From Mesorhizobium sp. AR10 (GTDB lineage: Bacteria > Pseudomonadota > Alphaproteobacteria > Rhizobiales > Rhizobiaceae): a stretch of DNA of 64,000 nt. The notes under the pieces are model-generated. The model was not told the DNA's origin, did no database searches, and saw nothing but the letters and a program-made list of their open reading frames with translations. Location of the stretch: NCBI RefSeq assembly GCF_024746795.1, contig NZ_CP080524.1, positions 1,178,001 through 1,242,000 of the forward strand, given 5' to 3'. Every line of letters starts with the position of its first letter. The stretch's first letter is position 1. The translations under genes were made by a program, and so were the position numbers. This document shows, piece by piece, positions 1 to 8,477 of this stretch.

Positions 1-365
1 TCGACGGGACGGCCGGCGCCGCGCGGGGGAAAGCGGAACAGCCATTTGCGCGTGCCGTCGGCGGAAATCTGCTCCTCGACGATCTCGGGCCTGGCGACGG
101 TGAAATGCTTGTCCAGTTCGGCGCGCAAATCCTTGGAGATGTTGAACATGCCGGCAAAATCGGAGACGCCGCGCACATACATCCAGTGCCAGAGCTGCTG
201 GGCGCGCATTTTTGCCTGACGCTCCGGCACGATGCCGGCGGCGACCAGCGCGGCACCAAGTTCGGCCCGCGTCAGGCCGATCAGCGACGGCTTTTCGGGC
301 TGCGTGGCGCGGGCGCGCAACGCATCACGGGCGCCCTCGGTGGTGAGATCGAATGAAAGGGTCAT
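1..365 (-). CDS. rlmN: RlmN, 23S rRNA/tRNA adenine-C2 methyltransferase (5' part only)
   Basis: Only the first 121 or so residues are inside the window; the gene runs off the left edge. The protein starts [16 protein letters not shown] and contains the stretch [17 protein letters not shown], typical of the N-terminal helical accessory domain of RlmN. RlmN is a radical-SAM enzyme that methylates C2 of A2503 in 23S rRNA and A37 in some tRNAs. The radical-SAM cysteines and the catalytic cysteine pair would lie outside the window. The IalB-like gene upstream is on the same strand but a terminator separates them. Identification rests on recognition of the N-terminal family sequence. Confidence 0.9.
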   Translation of the reverse strand, partial: MTLSFDLTTEGARDALRARATQPEKPSLIGLTRAELGAALVAAGIVPERQAKMRAQQLWHWMYVRGVSDFAGMFNISKDLRAELDKHFTVARPEIVEEQISADGTRKWLFRFPPRGAGRPV

Positions 366-507
366 GGTTGCACTGATATAAGCGGTTTGCGGCCGATTTC
401 AGCATCGTGCCGGAAAGGAAGCGCGGCGCATAGCACAGGTTGAGGCCGGAGTCATGCGGAGCGACGGCAGAGGACCTCGCCACCATCCGCCGCCCAGCCC
501 CGGAAAG

Positions 508-537
508 CAAAAAGACCGGACCCTGGCGGCCCGGCCT
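508..537 (-). terminator. Intrinsic terminator after the IalB-like gene
   Basis: Read on the minus strand, a 9-bp GC-rich stem (GGCCGGGCC with GGTCCGGTC, two G-U pairs) has a 5-nt loop and is followed by TTTTT. It lies about 55 bases past the stop of the IalB-like gene and before rlmN, so the two are probably separate transcripts. Confidence 0.75.
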
Positions 538-545
538 TCTCATTC

Positions 546-590
546 AAATCCCGGCTTGGCAAATCCCGGCTTGGCAAATCCCGATTTGGC
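546..590. repeat. Tandem repeat, 3 copies of a 15-bp unit
   Basis: Three head-to-tail copies of AAATCCCGGCTTGGC; the third has two changes (AAATCCCGATTTGGC). The array directly abuts the stop codon of the IalB-like gene (TAG read on the minus strand from base 593 to 591). It probably arose by replication slippage. Confidence 0.9.
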
Positions 591-1094
591 CTACTTGCAC
601 TTTGCGATCGACGACAGCGCCGCCGAAATGCCCTTCAGCGAGAAGACGTAGGTGGTGGTGTTGCCGCGGCCGGATTTCGCAGACACTTTCATGTCGGTGC
701 CGGTCTTCATCGCGGCGATCAGCACTGGCTCCTCGGCGGCGTTCTCGACCCAGGCCGACTTGCCGCGCGTGAACATGGAGAAGGACTTCTTGTCGATGGT
801 AACGGTGGCCTTGGACCCTTCCTGGAAAGTGTAGCCGGCGATGAATTGCGGCTCGTAGGACACCTGCTGTCCCGGCCGCTGGCTGACGAAGAAGAACATG
901 TCGCCATGGTCGAGCGTCGGCGGCTGTTTGTCGGTCGGCACGGTCAGCACGTAGCAGACCTTGCCGCCCGAGGCCTGGTAGCTGTAGGTGCCCCAGGCAT
1001 TGTGCTGGCCGATCTTGGTCGCCGACTGCGCCAGCGCCGGCGCTGTCAAGGCCACCAGGACCAGGCTCGAAATTGTAGCAATCAATCCGCGCAT
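591..1094 (-). CDS. Invasion-associated locus B (IalB) family secreted protein
   Basis: A 167-residue protein with a Sec signal peptide (hydrophobic residues about 5-20, cleavage likely after ALA at 20-22) followed by an IalB-type domain. The pattern of a stretch near W34, a conserved Cys at residue 47 and a final Cys just before the C-terminus (AKCK) fits this mostly alphaproteobacterial periplasmic family. IalB was named for Bartonella erythrocyte invasion, but in non-pathogenic rhizobia the role is unknown and probably concerns the cell envelope. It appears monocistronic, with a clear terminator downstream. Confidence 0.8.
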   Translation of the reverse strand: MRGLIATISSLVLVALTAPALAQSATKIGQHNAWGTYSYQASGGKVCYVLTVPTDKQPPTLDHGDMFFFVSQRPGQQVSYEPQFIAGYTFQEGSKATVTIDKKSFSMFTRGKSAWVENAAEEPVLIAAMKTGTDMKVSAKSGRGNTTTYVFSLKGISAALSSIAKCK

Positions 1095-1347
1095 CGTTTT
1101 TCCCGTATGCCAAATGGTGCGGCGGCAGGCCGGCTTGGCGTCCTGCCCGTCGCTTCATTTTGATTTAATCTGGGTTACCAAACGGTGAATTTCCCTCAAG
1201 AAAAGGATCCTCACCCCAGGAAACCTCCGCCATTTCCGCGCCGCTGCTCGAAAAGCAGCAAGACACGGCGTCCCTGGCGCGACTTGGAGGCCACGAAAGC
1301 GGCAAGAGTTTGACTTTTCAAACTGCCGCCTTTGACCCGGCGTCGGC

Positions 1348-1710
1348 TCAGCTCTTGTCGGCAATTGCCTTCCTGGCGGCCAGCCGGTGCGCGGGTGTGA
1401 TGTGGGCGCTGACGGCGGTGATGGCAGCGGTCAGCACGGCGAGATCGTCGGTGAAGCCAAGCCCCAGGACAAAGTCGGGGATGACGTCGACCGGCAGCAC
1501 GAAATAACCGAGCGCCGCCAGCAATATGCCCTTGGCGCGCAATGGTGTCTTCTTGTCCATGGCGCAGTAGTAGCCGGCGACCACCTCTTCCATGAACGGG
1601 ATCTGCCGTGCGGCCTTCTTCGCCGTGCGCCAGAATTTCTCGCGCACTTCGCTCTCGTCGCCCAGTTTGCCGCCAAAGCCGAAGAAATCAAAACCGGATT
1701 CTTGCGCCAT
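1348..1710 (-). CDS. YkvA/DUF1232 family small membrane protein
   Basis: 120 residues. The DUF1232 core lies around residues 65-90 and carries the hallmark YFVLPVDVIPDF, followed by GFTDDLAVL. Family members are small inner-membrane proteins of unknown biochemical function. The N-terminal 60 residues are charged and probably cytoplasmic. It is followed by a 250-bp gap that shows no gene or repeat, and no operon partner is evident. Confidence 0.85.
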   Translation of the reverse strand: MAQESGFDFFGFGGKLGDESEVREKFWRTAKKAARQIPFMEEVVAGYYCAMDKKTPLRAKGILLAALGYFVLPVDVIPDFVLGLGFTDDLAVLTAAITAVSAHITPAHRLAARKAIADKS

Positions 1711-1805
1711 CAGTCTCTCCTCGCAACCGCCTGCGTATCGTTCACGCGCGACTGCGAGAGAAAATGTGGTGAAACCCGAACCCCGCTACAAGATGCCGAC
1801 GAATT

Positions 1806-2102
1806 TCAGCCGCCGAAATAGCGGTTCATCTTCTTCGCCAGCTCGATGTCGAGCGCGGTCACGCCGCCGGCGTCATGGGTGTTCAGCGTGACGTCCACCG
1901 CCTTGTAGACGTTCGACCAGTCGGGATGATGGTCCATTTTCTCCGCCGCCAAAGCCACGCGGGTCATGAAGGCGAAGGCCTCGGAGAAGTTCTTGAAGAC
2001 GAAGCTGCGCTTGATGGAACCGCCATCCTTTGCCAATGACCAGCCATCGAGCCCGGCCAGCGCCTCGGCGATCGCTTCCTTGCCCAGTTTCTCTCTCGTC
2101 AT
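1806..2102 (-). CDS. Pterin-4a-carbinolamine dehydratase
   Basis: 98 residues, the usual full length. The active-site motif is seen in [22 protein letters not shown] (written here only to name it: residues about 55-76, with the HH pair and the downstream H of NTHD). The enzyme dehydrates 4a-hydroxytetrahydropterin and helps recycle pterin cofactor for aromatic amino-acid hydroxylases; the family also includes DCoH-type proteins. No phenylalanine hydroxylase gene is next to it. It is transcribed divergently from the phosphatase gene, about 50 bp away. Confidence 0.9.
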   Translation of the reverse strand: MTREKLGKEAIAEALAGLDGWSLAKDGGSIKRSFVFKNFSEAFAFMTRVALAAEKMDHHPDWSNVYKAVDVTLNTHDAGGVTALDIELAKKMNRYFGG

Positions 2103-2154
2103 GTCAGCTTCCTGTGCTATCTCGAATTATGACCTCCACCATAGCGCCGGATCG

Positions 2155-2673
2155 ATGAGCGCAAAGCCCATAAAATCCATTCTCTTCGTCTGTCTCGGCA
2201 ATATCTGCCGCTCGCCATTGGCGGAGGGTGTGTTCCGCGCCGTTCTCAACGAACGCGGGCAAGGTCAGAACATTCTGATAGATTCAGCCGCAACCAGCGG
2301 CTGGGAGGTCGGTTCCCCTCCTGATCCACGCTCCATCGCGATTGCTGCGCGCCACGGTATCGACATTTCCGGGCAGACAGCGCGCAAGATCACGCCAGAG
2401 GATTTTTCCCGTTTCGACCTGATCCTCGGCATGGACCGGTCGAATGTCCAAGATCTCAAGGCGATGGCGCCGGCCGCCATGCGCGGCCGGGTGCATCTGT
2501 TCCTCGAATTCGCCCAGGGAAAGGCACGCGAGGTGCCGGATCCCTACTATGACGGACCGGAGGTGTTCGCCTCGGTCTATCGCATGATCCGCGATGCGTC
2601 TGAGGTGCTGGCGACGCGGCTCGAGGCGCGGCTGTCGGCGCCCGACAGCGGCCAGGCCTCTTCGACGATGTAG
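2155..2673 (+). CDS. Low-molecular-weight protein-tyrosine phosphatase
   Basis: 172 residues from the ATG that places the phosphate loop close to the N-terminus; an upstream in-frame ATG would add 63 unlikely residues antisense to the dehydratase gene. The signature C-L-G-N-I-C-R-S has the nucleophile Cys13 and Arg19, and the general acid Asp129 lies in DPYYDG. These cytoplasmic enzymes remove phosphate from tyrosine; in rhizobia they are often tied to exopolysaccharide regulation, but nothing here shows a partner kinase. The last 97 bp overlap the convergent thpR gene, so the C-terminal tails of both proteins are encoded by the same DNA. Confidence 0.9.
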   Translation: MSAKPIKSILFVCLGNICRSPLAEGVFRAVLNERGQGQNILIDSAATSGWEVGSPPDPRSIAIAARHGIDISGQTARKITPEDFSRFDLILGMDRSNVQDLKAMAPAAMRGRVHLFLEFAQGKAREVPDPYYDGPEVFASVYRMIRDASEVLATRLEARLSAPDSGQASSTM

Positions 2674-3173
2674 GGGCCGCCGCCGACCGAATCGCGCGAC
2701 GACATCAGGACGAAGCGGCCGACGCGGAAGGGCAGCGTCGAAAAATTGCCGCGTGCCGAAAGATACTGGGCGACGTCGAGCGGGCTCGAATTGCGCAAAC
2801 GTGCCAGCGTCACATGCGGCGTGAACTTGCGCGGGTCGGCAGCAATGCCGAGCCGCTGGCAGATACGGTCGATTTCGCCCTGCAGGGCGGAAAGATCGGG
2901 CGAGGCGGAAACGCCCGCCCACACCGCATGCGGCTTTTTCTGACCGAAGGCGCCGACACCGGAGAGGGTCAGCGAGAAGGAGGGGCGATGGACCCGGTCA
3001 AGCGCGTTGGCGATCTCGTCGGCGACATGGCCCTCGACATCGCCGATGAAGCGCAGCGTCATATGGTAGTTCTCGACGTCGATCCAGCGGGCTCCGGGCA
3101 GGCCGCCCCGTAGCAGGGACAGCGACAGTGCGGCGTCACGCGGTATTTCGAGGGCGGTGAAAAGACGCGGCAT
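2577..3173 (-). CDS. thpR: RNA 2',3'-cyclic phosphodiesterase (2H family)
   Basis: 198 residues with the two catalytic H-x-T-L motifs of the 2H phosphoesterase family: HMTL at 37-40 and HVTL at 120-123. ThpR (formerly LigT) opens 2',3'-cyclic phosphate ends of RNA and was first described as a 2'-5' RNA ligase. The C-terminal tail of about 25 residues (Ser/Ala/Arg-rich) overlaps the phosphatase gene on the other strand and is probably not part of the fold. Confidence 0.9.
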   Translation of the reverse strand: MPRLFTALEIPRDAALSLSLLRGGLPGARWIDVENYHMTLRFIGDVEGHVADEIANALDRVHRPSFSLTLSGVGAFGQKKPHAVWAGVSASPDLSALQGEIDRICQRLGIAADPRKFTPHVTLARLRNSSPLDVAQYLSARGNFSTLPFRVGRFVLMSSRDSVGGGPYIVEEAWPLSGADSRASSRVASTSDASRIMR

Positions 3174-3305
3174 GGAGAGCCTCCCTTCCTCGAATCGAAC
3201 TATACCCCTAGCGAATCATCGATATTGAAACTGGGCAAGTGGTTTGTTGGTCGCAGGCCCAAGAGTTTCCCCAACGGAATGCAGTGCGGCAGAGAAGGAT
3301 TGCCT

Positions 3306-3950
3306 TCAGGCGCCGCCGTCTGCTGCCGCAATGGCCTTTTCGACGGTCGGCAGGATGCGTTCGACCATGCGGTCGACACCCCCGGCATTCGGGTGCAGAC
3401 CGTCCTCCAGTTGCAGGCCGGACTGGCCTGCAACGCCGTCGAGAAAGAACGGATAGAGCGGCACGCCGTATTTTTCGGCCAGTTTTGGATAGATGGTGTC
3501 GAAGGCGGTCTGGTATTCGGCGCCGAGATTAGGGGCGGCGCGCATCCCGGCCAGCAACACGGCAATCTTGCGCTGCTTCAGCTTCGCCAGCATGTCGTCC
3601 AGGTTCTTTTGCGTGATCTCGGGCGAAACTCCGCGCAGCATGTCGTTGGCGCCGAGCTCGAGGATGACGAGTTGCGTGCCATCCGGCACCGACCAGTCGA
3701 GCCGCGACAGGCCGCCGCTCGACGTGTCGCCGGAGACACCGGCATTGGCGACCGTCACATCGTGACCCCTGGCGCGAAGCGCAGCCTGCAGTTTGTCGGT
3801 AAAGCCTTCGCCAGGCCCGAGACCAAAGCCCGCCATCAGGCTGTCGCCGAAGCCGACGATCCTGAAGGTCTCGGCCCGCGCCGACGAAATGGCGCTGCTG
3901 ATCGCGAGGAAAAGGATGAAGGCTGCGGCAAGAGTGTGTTTGAAAGCCAT
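3306..3950 (-). CDS. tesA: SGNH-family arylesterase / acyl-CoA thioesterase I-like (TesA)
   Basis: 214 residues with an N-terminal signal peptide (hydrophobic 8-20, cleavage near ARA at 24-26), so probably periplasmic. The four SGNH blocks are visible: GDSLMAG with Ser37, a Gly in block II, GANDM with the oxyanion Asn, and DGLHPN with Asp183 and His186. Members hydrolyse aryl esters and acyl thioesters. It is divergent from the ABC pair ybbA/ybbP, the same neighbourhood as tesA-ybbA-ybbP in E. coli, which suggests a conserved functional link in the envelope. Confidence 0.9.
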   Translation of the reverse strand: MAFKHTLAAAFILFLAISSAISSARAETFRIVGFGDSLMAGFGLGPGEGFTDKLQAALRARGHDVTVANAGVSGDTSSGGLSRLDWSVPDGTQLVILELGANDMLRGVSPEITQKNLDDMLAKLKQRKIAVLLAGMRAAPNLGAEYQTAFDTIYPKLAEKYGVPLYPFFLDGVAGQSGLQLEDGLHPNAGGVDRMVERILPTVEKAIAAADGGA

Positions 3951-4010
3951 GCGGCATGCCCCATATGACCAAGGAAATTCTTTTGTCGAAGGCGAATTCT
4001 ATCTTTGTCG

Positions 4011-4057
4011 AGCATCGAATCCAAAACCGGTTCCCACTTTTGGGTCCGATGCTCTAG
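4011..4057. repeat. Palindromic intergenic element (copy 1)
   Basis: Arms AGCATCG and CGATGCT enclose the core AAAACCGGTTCCCACTTTT, followed by CTAG. Two related elements (8398-8444 and 27421-27469) have different arms but the same core layout. It lies between tesA and ybbA, about 30 bp before the ybbA start. Such short dispersed palindromes are common between rhizobial genes. Confidence 0.7.
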
Positions 4058-4087
4058 CCTTCACCTGCCATATAGGACGATTTCATT

Positions 4088-4786
4088 TTGACAGAAGCCG
4101 TCATCGCGCTGAAAGACGTATCGCTGACACTCGGCGAAGGCGCGTCTTCCGTCCACGTGCTGAAAAGCGTCAGCCTCGATGTGGCTGATGGAGAGGCGAC
4201 CGGGATCGTCGGGCCGTCGGGCTCGGGCAAGTCGACGCTGCTGATGGTTTTGGCAGGGCTGGAAAGGGTCGATTCGGGCACGGTCCGAATCGCAGGAGAA
4301 TCGCTCAACGGCAAAAGTGAAGACCAGATCGCTTCGTTTCGGGGGCGAAACATCGGCATCGTCTTCCAGTCCTTCCATCTCATTCCCAATATGACCGCGC
4401 TCGAAAATGTCGCGGTGCCGCTGGAACTGGCCGGTCATGCCGATCCGTTCGGGGTGGCCGCGCGCGAGCTGGCGTCGGTCGGTTTGAGCGATCGCGTCAC
4501 CCACTATCCCGGCGAACTGTCTGGTGGCGAACAGCAGCGCGTGGCGATCGCCAGGGCGCTGGCGCCTTCGCCGCGCATCCTGATCGCCGACGAGCCGACC
4601 GGCAACCTCGACCAGGCGACGGGGCGGCAGGTCGCCGACCTTCTGTTCGCCAAGGCGGCCGAGCGCGGCATGACGCTGGTGCTGGTCACTCATGACCCGG
4701 CGCTGGCCGCACGCTGCTCGCGGCAGGTTTCGATGCGGTCGGGACGTATCGAGGATGCACAAAAACCGGCAAAGGTGCCGGCCTGA
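4088..4786 (+). CDS. ybbA: ABC transporter ATP-binding protein, YbbA/LolD type
   Basis: 232 residues from a TTG start. Walker A GPSGSGKST at 42-50, Q-loop near 94, signature LSGGEQQR at 144-151, and Walker B ILIADEP ending at 170. This subfamily pairs with FtsX-like permeases and acts by mechanotransmission or lipoprotein release rather than classical import. The stop codon overlaps the start of the permease (TGATG), so the two are translationally coupled. The substrate is unknown; the tesA neighbour suggests lipid or lipoprotein handling. Confidence 0.92.
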   Translation: MTEAVIALKDVSLTLGEGASSVHVLKSVSLDVADGEATGIVGPSGSGKSTLLMVLAGLERVDSGTVRIAGESLNGKSEDQIASFRGRNIGIVFQSFHLIPNMTALENVAVPLELAGHADPFGVAARELASVGLSDRVTHYPGELSGGEQQRVAIARALAPSPRILIADEPTGNLDQATGRQVADLLFAKAAERGMTLVLVTHDPALAARCSRQVSMRSGRIEDAQKPAKVPA

Positions 4787-7335
4787 TGCCGCTTTCGCGC
4801 ACGCTGAAGCTCGCGTTCCGGTTCTCGTTGCGCGAAATGCGCGGCGGGCTGTCCGGTTTCCTGATCTTCCTCGCCTGCATTGCGCTTGGCGTCGCCGCGA
4901 TCGGCGGCGTCAATTCGGTGGCGCAGGCCATTACCGCCGGCGTTGCCAACCAGGGCCAGACGCTGCTCGGCGGCGATCTCCGGTTCCAGATCAACCAGCG
5001 CAATGCCACGCAAGCCGAGTCCGCCTTCCTCGATGGGCTGGGCACGGTGTCGCGCAGCGCCAACATGCGTTCGATGGCGCGGCTCGAAGACGGCTCCGAC
5101 CAGGCGCTGGTCGAGGCCAAGGCGGTGGACCGTGCCTATCCGCTCTTTGGCGCGCTGGAGACCGAGCAGGCACTGCCAGGACAGGATCTGTTCGGTGAAA
5201 AATCCGGCGTTTTCGGCGCCGCCGCGCCCGACCTTTTGTTCGAGCGGCTGAACGTCAAGGTTGGCGACCGGCTGAAGCTCGGCAACGCCACCTTCGAACT
5301 GCGCGCCAGGCTGGTCACCGAGCCTGACGCGGTGTCGGATGGTTTTGGCTTCGCGCCGCGGCTGATGGTCTCGATGGAGGGGCTTGCCGCCTCCGGCCTG
5401 ATCCAGCCGGGCAGCCTGGTCGAAAATGCCTACAAGATCCGGCTGCCCGCCAATAGCGGCGAAGCGCGGATCAAGGCTATCCAGGATCAGGCCGCAAAGG
5501 ACTTTCCGGAGGCCGGCTGGTCGATCCGCACGCGCAGCAATGCAGCGCCTGCGCTGTCGTCCAACATCGAGCGGTTCTCGCAGTTCCTGACGCTGGTCGG
5601 GTTGACGGCGCTGGTGGTCGGCGGCGTCGGTGTGGCCAATGCGGTGCGAGCCTATCTCGACGGCAAGCGTGGCGTCATCGCCACCTTCAAGAGCCTGGGC
5701 GCTTCCGGCGGCTTCGTCTTTACTGTCTATCTCGTGCAGATCCTGATGATCGCCGGTCTCGGCATCGTGCTAGGCCTCATCCTCGGCGCGCTGATGCCGT
5801 TCGCCGCGAGTGCCGCCCTGCATCAGGTCATTCCGGTGCCGGCGGAAGGCGGGTTCTATCCCGGAGCGCTCGCCATGGCGGCGCTGTTCGGCCTGCTGGT
5901 GACGCTGGCCTTCGCGCTGCTGCCGCTCGGCCGCGCCCGCGACGTGCCGGCAACCGCGCTGTTTCGCGAAATGGGGTTCGAGGGCCGCGGCGTCCCTCGC
6001 CCGCTCTATGTCGGGGCGGCAGTCGGCATCGCACTGCTTCTGGCGGCGCTGGCCATTCTGTTTTCCGGCGACCGCCGCATCGCCTCGATCTTCGTCGGCG
6101 CCACCGTTTTTGCCTTCCTGGTGCTGCGCATCGTCGGCACGCTGGTGCAATGGGTCGCCAAAAAGAGCCCGCGTGTCGGTTCAACGGCGCTCAGGCTTGC
6201 CATCGGCAACATCCATCGGCCCGGCGCCTTGACGCTGTCGGTGGTGCTGTCGCTGGGCCTTGGGCTGACGTTGCTGGTGACGCTGGCGTTGATCGACGGC
6301 AACCTCAGGCGGCAGATCTCCGGCAGCCTGCCGGAGCGGGCGCCGAACTTCTTCTTCGTCGATATCCAGAACAGCGATGTCGACGCCTTCTCGACGCTGA
6401 TCGGCACGCAGGCCCCGGCGGCAACGCTGGTCAAGGTGCCGATGTTGCGCGGCCGGGTGATGGCGCTGAACGGCGTCGATGTCGACAAGGTCAAGGTCCC
6501 GCCGGAAGGCGCCTGGGTGCTGCGCGGCGATCGCGGCCTGACCTATGACGCGAACCTGCCCGAAAACGCGACGCTCACCGAAGGCACGTGGTGGCCGGAC
6601 AATTATGCCGGCGAGCCGCTGGTTTCGTTCTCGGCCGAGGAAGGCAGCGAGATCGGGCTGAAGCTGGGCGACACCATCACCGTCAATGTTCTGGGACGCA
6701 ATGTGACGGCGAAGATCGCCAATTTCCGTCAGGTCGAGTGGGAGACGATGGGCATCAACTTCGTCATGGTGTTCTCGCCCAACACATTCGCCGGCGCGCC
6801 GCATGGCTGGCTGGCGACGCTGACCGAGAAGAGTGCGTCGGCGGCGGACGATGCCCGCCTGCTCAACGCCGTCACCCGCGCCTTCCCCGCAGTGACGACG
6901 GTCAGGGTCAAGGACGCGCTCGACATCGTCAACCGGCTGGTGGCGCAGCTCGGCACGGCGATCAGGGCCGCGGCCGGCGTGGCGCTGTTTGCCTCGGTGC
7001 TGGTGCTGGCCGGCGCGCTCGCCGCAGGCAACCGGGCCCGCATCCATGACGCGGTGGTGCTGAAGACGCTGGGCGCGACCAGGAGGACGCTGATCGCCGC
7101 CTTCTCGCTGGAATACATGCTGATCGGGCTCGCCACCGCAATCTTTGCGCTGGCGGCGGGGGGAATCGCGGCTTGGTTCGTTGTTGCCCGCATCATGACG
7201 CTGCCATCGCATTTCATGCCCGATGTAGCGGTGGCCACAATCGCCTTTGCACTGGTGATCACGGTCGGCATTGGCCTTGCCGGCACCTGGCGGGTGCTGG
7301 GACACAAGGCAGCCCCGGTGCTGCGCAATCTCTGA
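4786..7335 (+). CDS. ybbP: ABC transporter permease, YbbP-like with duplicated FtsX domains
   Basis: 849 residues. One transmembrane helix near the N-terminus (about 22-45) is followed by a large extracytoplasmic domain. Transmembrane helices then appear in clusters at about 265-390 (first FtsX domain) and 405-500, and after a second extracytoplasmic domain in the last 130 residues (second FtsX domain). This is the full YbbP architecture. It works with the upstream ATPase. The natural substrate of YbbAP is not settled. Confidence 0.9.
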   Translation: MPLSRTLKLAFRFSLREMRGGLSGFLIFLACIALGVAAIGGVNSVAQAITAGVANQGQTLLGGDLRFQINQRNATQAESAFLDGLGTVSRSANMRSMARLEDGSDQALVEAKAVDRAYPLFGALETEQALPGQDLFGEKSGVFGAAAPDLLFERLNVKVGDRLKLGNATFELRARLVTEPDAVSDGFGFAPRLMVSMEGLAASGLIQPGSLVENAYKIRLPANSGEARIKAIQDQAAKDFPEAGWSIRTRSNAAPALSSNIERFSQFLTLVGLTALVVGGVGVANAVRAYLDGKRGVIATFKSLGASGGFVFTVYLVQILMIAGLGIVLGLILGALMPFAASAALHQVIPVPAEGGFYPGALAMAALFGLLVTLAFALLPLGRARDVPATALFREMGFEGRGVPRPLYVGAAVGIALLLAALAILFSGDRRIASIFVGATVFAFLVLRIVGTLVQWVAKKSPRVGSTALRLAIGNIHRPGALTLSVVLSLGLGLTLLVTLALIDGNLRRQISGSLPERAPNFFFVDIQNSDVDAFSTLIGTQAPAATLVKVPMLRGRVMALNGVDVDKVKVPPEGAWVLRGDRGLTYDANLPENATLTEGTWWPDNYAGEPLVSFSAEEGSEIGLKLGDTITVNVLGRNVTAKIANFRQVEWETMGINFVMVFSPNTFAGAPHGWLATLTEKSASAADDARLLNAVTRAFPAVTTVRVKDALDIVNRLVAQLGTAIRAAAGVALFASVLVLAGALAAGNRARIHDAVVLKTLGATRRTLIAAFSLEYMLIGLATAIFALAAGGIAAWFVVARIMTLPSHFMPDVAVATIAFALVITVGIGLAGTWRVLGHKAAPVLRNL

Positions 7336-7565
7336 CCCGCAAGGCTTTCCGCGACCCGGATTTGGTTAAATCTCGTTCATGTTGCCGCCCTGAAAGCCGA
7401 TAAATCGCGCTTCCGATGTTTCACGAAACATAACATCCGGTCATGGTCTTGTTCTTGACGCCAAGAACCATCATATTTCGCCGTAGGCATGCTGGAGCCC
7501 CGCCAGCGGCGCCTGGGCCCAAATGGGCCTGACACCGGACGGGGCAGAAGCAATAGAGGAATCCC

Positions 7566-8309
7566 ATGGCTGAACTTCGCAACTACCAGACGCGCGCCGT
7601 GCCCGGCGCGCGCGTCGACGCTGCCATTGACGAGGGCCTGCGCGCCTACATGATCAAGGTCTACAATCTGATGGGGCTTGGCCTCCTCATCACCGGCCTT
7701 GCCGCCTGGGGCGCTTTCCAGCTCGCCGTCACCGGCGATGGCCAGCTTACCGCTTTCGGCGCGCTCATCTACACAAGCGCCTTCCGCTGGGTTGTCATTC
7801 TGGCACCGCTGGCTGCAGTGTTCTTTTTGTCGTTCAGAATCCAGTCGATGAGCGTTGCTGCGGCGCAGACCACGTTCTGGGTCTATTCGGCTCTGGTTGG
7901 CCTGTCGCTGTCGACCATATTCCTGGTCTACACCGGCGCCAGCATCACCCAGACCTTCTTCGCCACGGCGGCCGCCTTCGGCGCGCTGTCGCTCTATGGT
8001 TACACGACCAAGCGCGACCTGACCGCGATGGGCTCGTTCCTGATCATGGGCGTCATCGGCCTGATGATCGCGATGGTGATCAACATCTTCCTGCAGTCGT
8101 CGGCGCTGGGCTTCGCCGTTTCGGCCATCGGAGTGCTGATCTTCGCGGGTCTCACCGCCTATGACACGCAGAACATCAAGGAGATGTACTACGAGGGTGA
8201 CGCCACGGATGTCGCCGGCCGCAAGGCAATCATGGGCGCGCTGAGGCTCTATCTCGACTTCATCAACCTGTTCATGTTCATGCTGCAGTTCATGGGCGAC
8301 CGTCGCTAA
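7566..8309 (+). CDS. Bax inhibitor-1 / YccA family membrane protein
   Basis: 247 residues with about seven hydrophobic segments starting at residue 33, and the C-terminal family motif TAYDTQNIKEMYYEG near 195-210. Members of the TMBIM/BI-1 family are inner-membrane proteins; some leak Ca2+ in a pH-dependent way and E. coli YccA modulates FtsH. The N-terminal 30 residues are soluble. The gene has its own 230-bp upstream region and a strong terminator behind it, so it is probably monocistronic. Confidence 0.92.
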   Translation: MAELRNYQTRAVPGARVDAAIDEGLRAYMIKVYNLMGLGLLITGLAAWGAFQLAVTGDGQLTAFGALIYTSAFRWVVILAPLAAVFFLSFRIQSMSVAAAQTTFWVYSALVGLSLSTIFLVYTGASITQTFFATAAAFGALSLYGYTTKRDLTAMGSFLIMGVIGLMIAMVINIFLQSSALGFAVSAIGVLIFAGLTAYDTQNIKEMYYEGDATDVAGRKAIMGALRLYLDFINLFMFMLQFMGDRR

Positions 8310-8338
8310 TCGGCAGTCTCCTGGACCAGTGAGTTTGG

Positions 8339-8370
8339 AAAGGGCGGCCCAACGGTCGCCCTTTTCTTTT
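8339..8370 (+). terminator. Intrinsic terminator after the BI-1 gene
   Basis: A 10-bp stem (AAGGGCGGCC with GGTCGCCCTT, one G-U pair) with loop CAAC is followed by a T-rich run TTTTCTTTT. It lies 30 bases past the stop codon. Confidence 0.88.
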
Positions 8371-8397
8371 GTGCCGGCCTTTGCTGTCTTTGCTTTA

Positions 8398-8444
8398 TGC
8401 ATGTCGTTGTCCCATAACCGGTACCCGCTTTTGGGCGACATGCA
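8398..8444. repeat. Palindromic intergenic element (copy 2)
   Basis: Perfect 9-bp arms TGCATGTCG and CGACATGCA enclose the core ATAACCGGTACCCGCTTTT. The core matches the elements at 4011-4057 and 27421-27469 while the arms are unrelated. It lies between the BI-1 terminator and the acetyltransferase gene. Confidence 0.7.
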
Positions 8445-8477
8445 CTGTGGCAGGCAGATGAACGAATTGCATAAATT

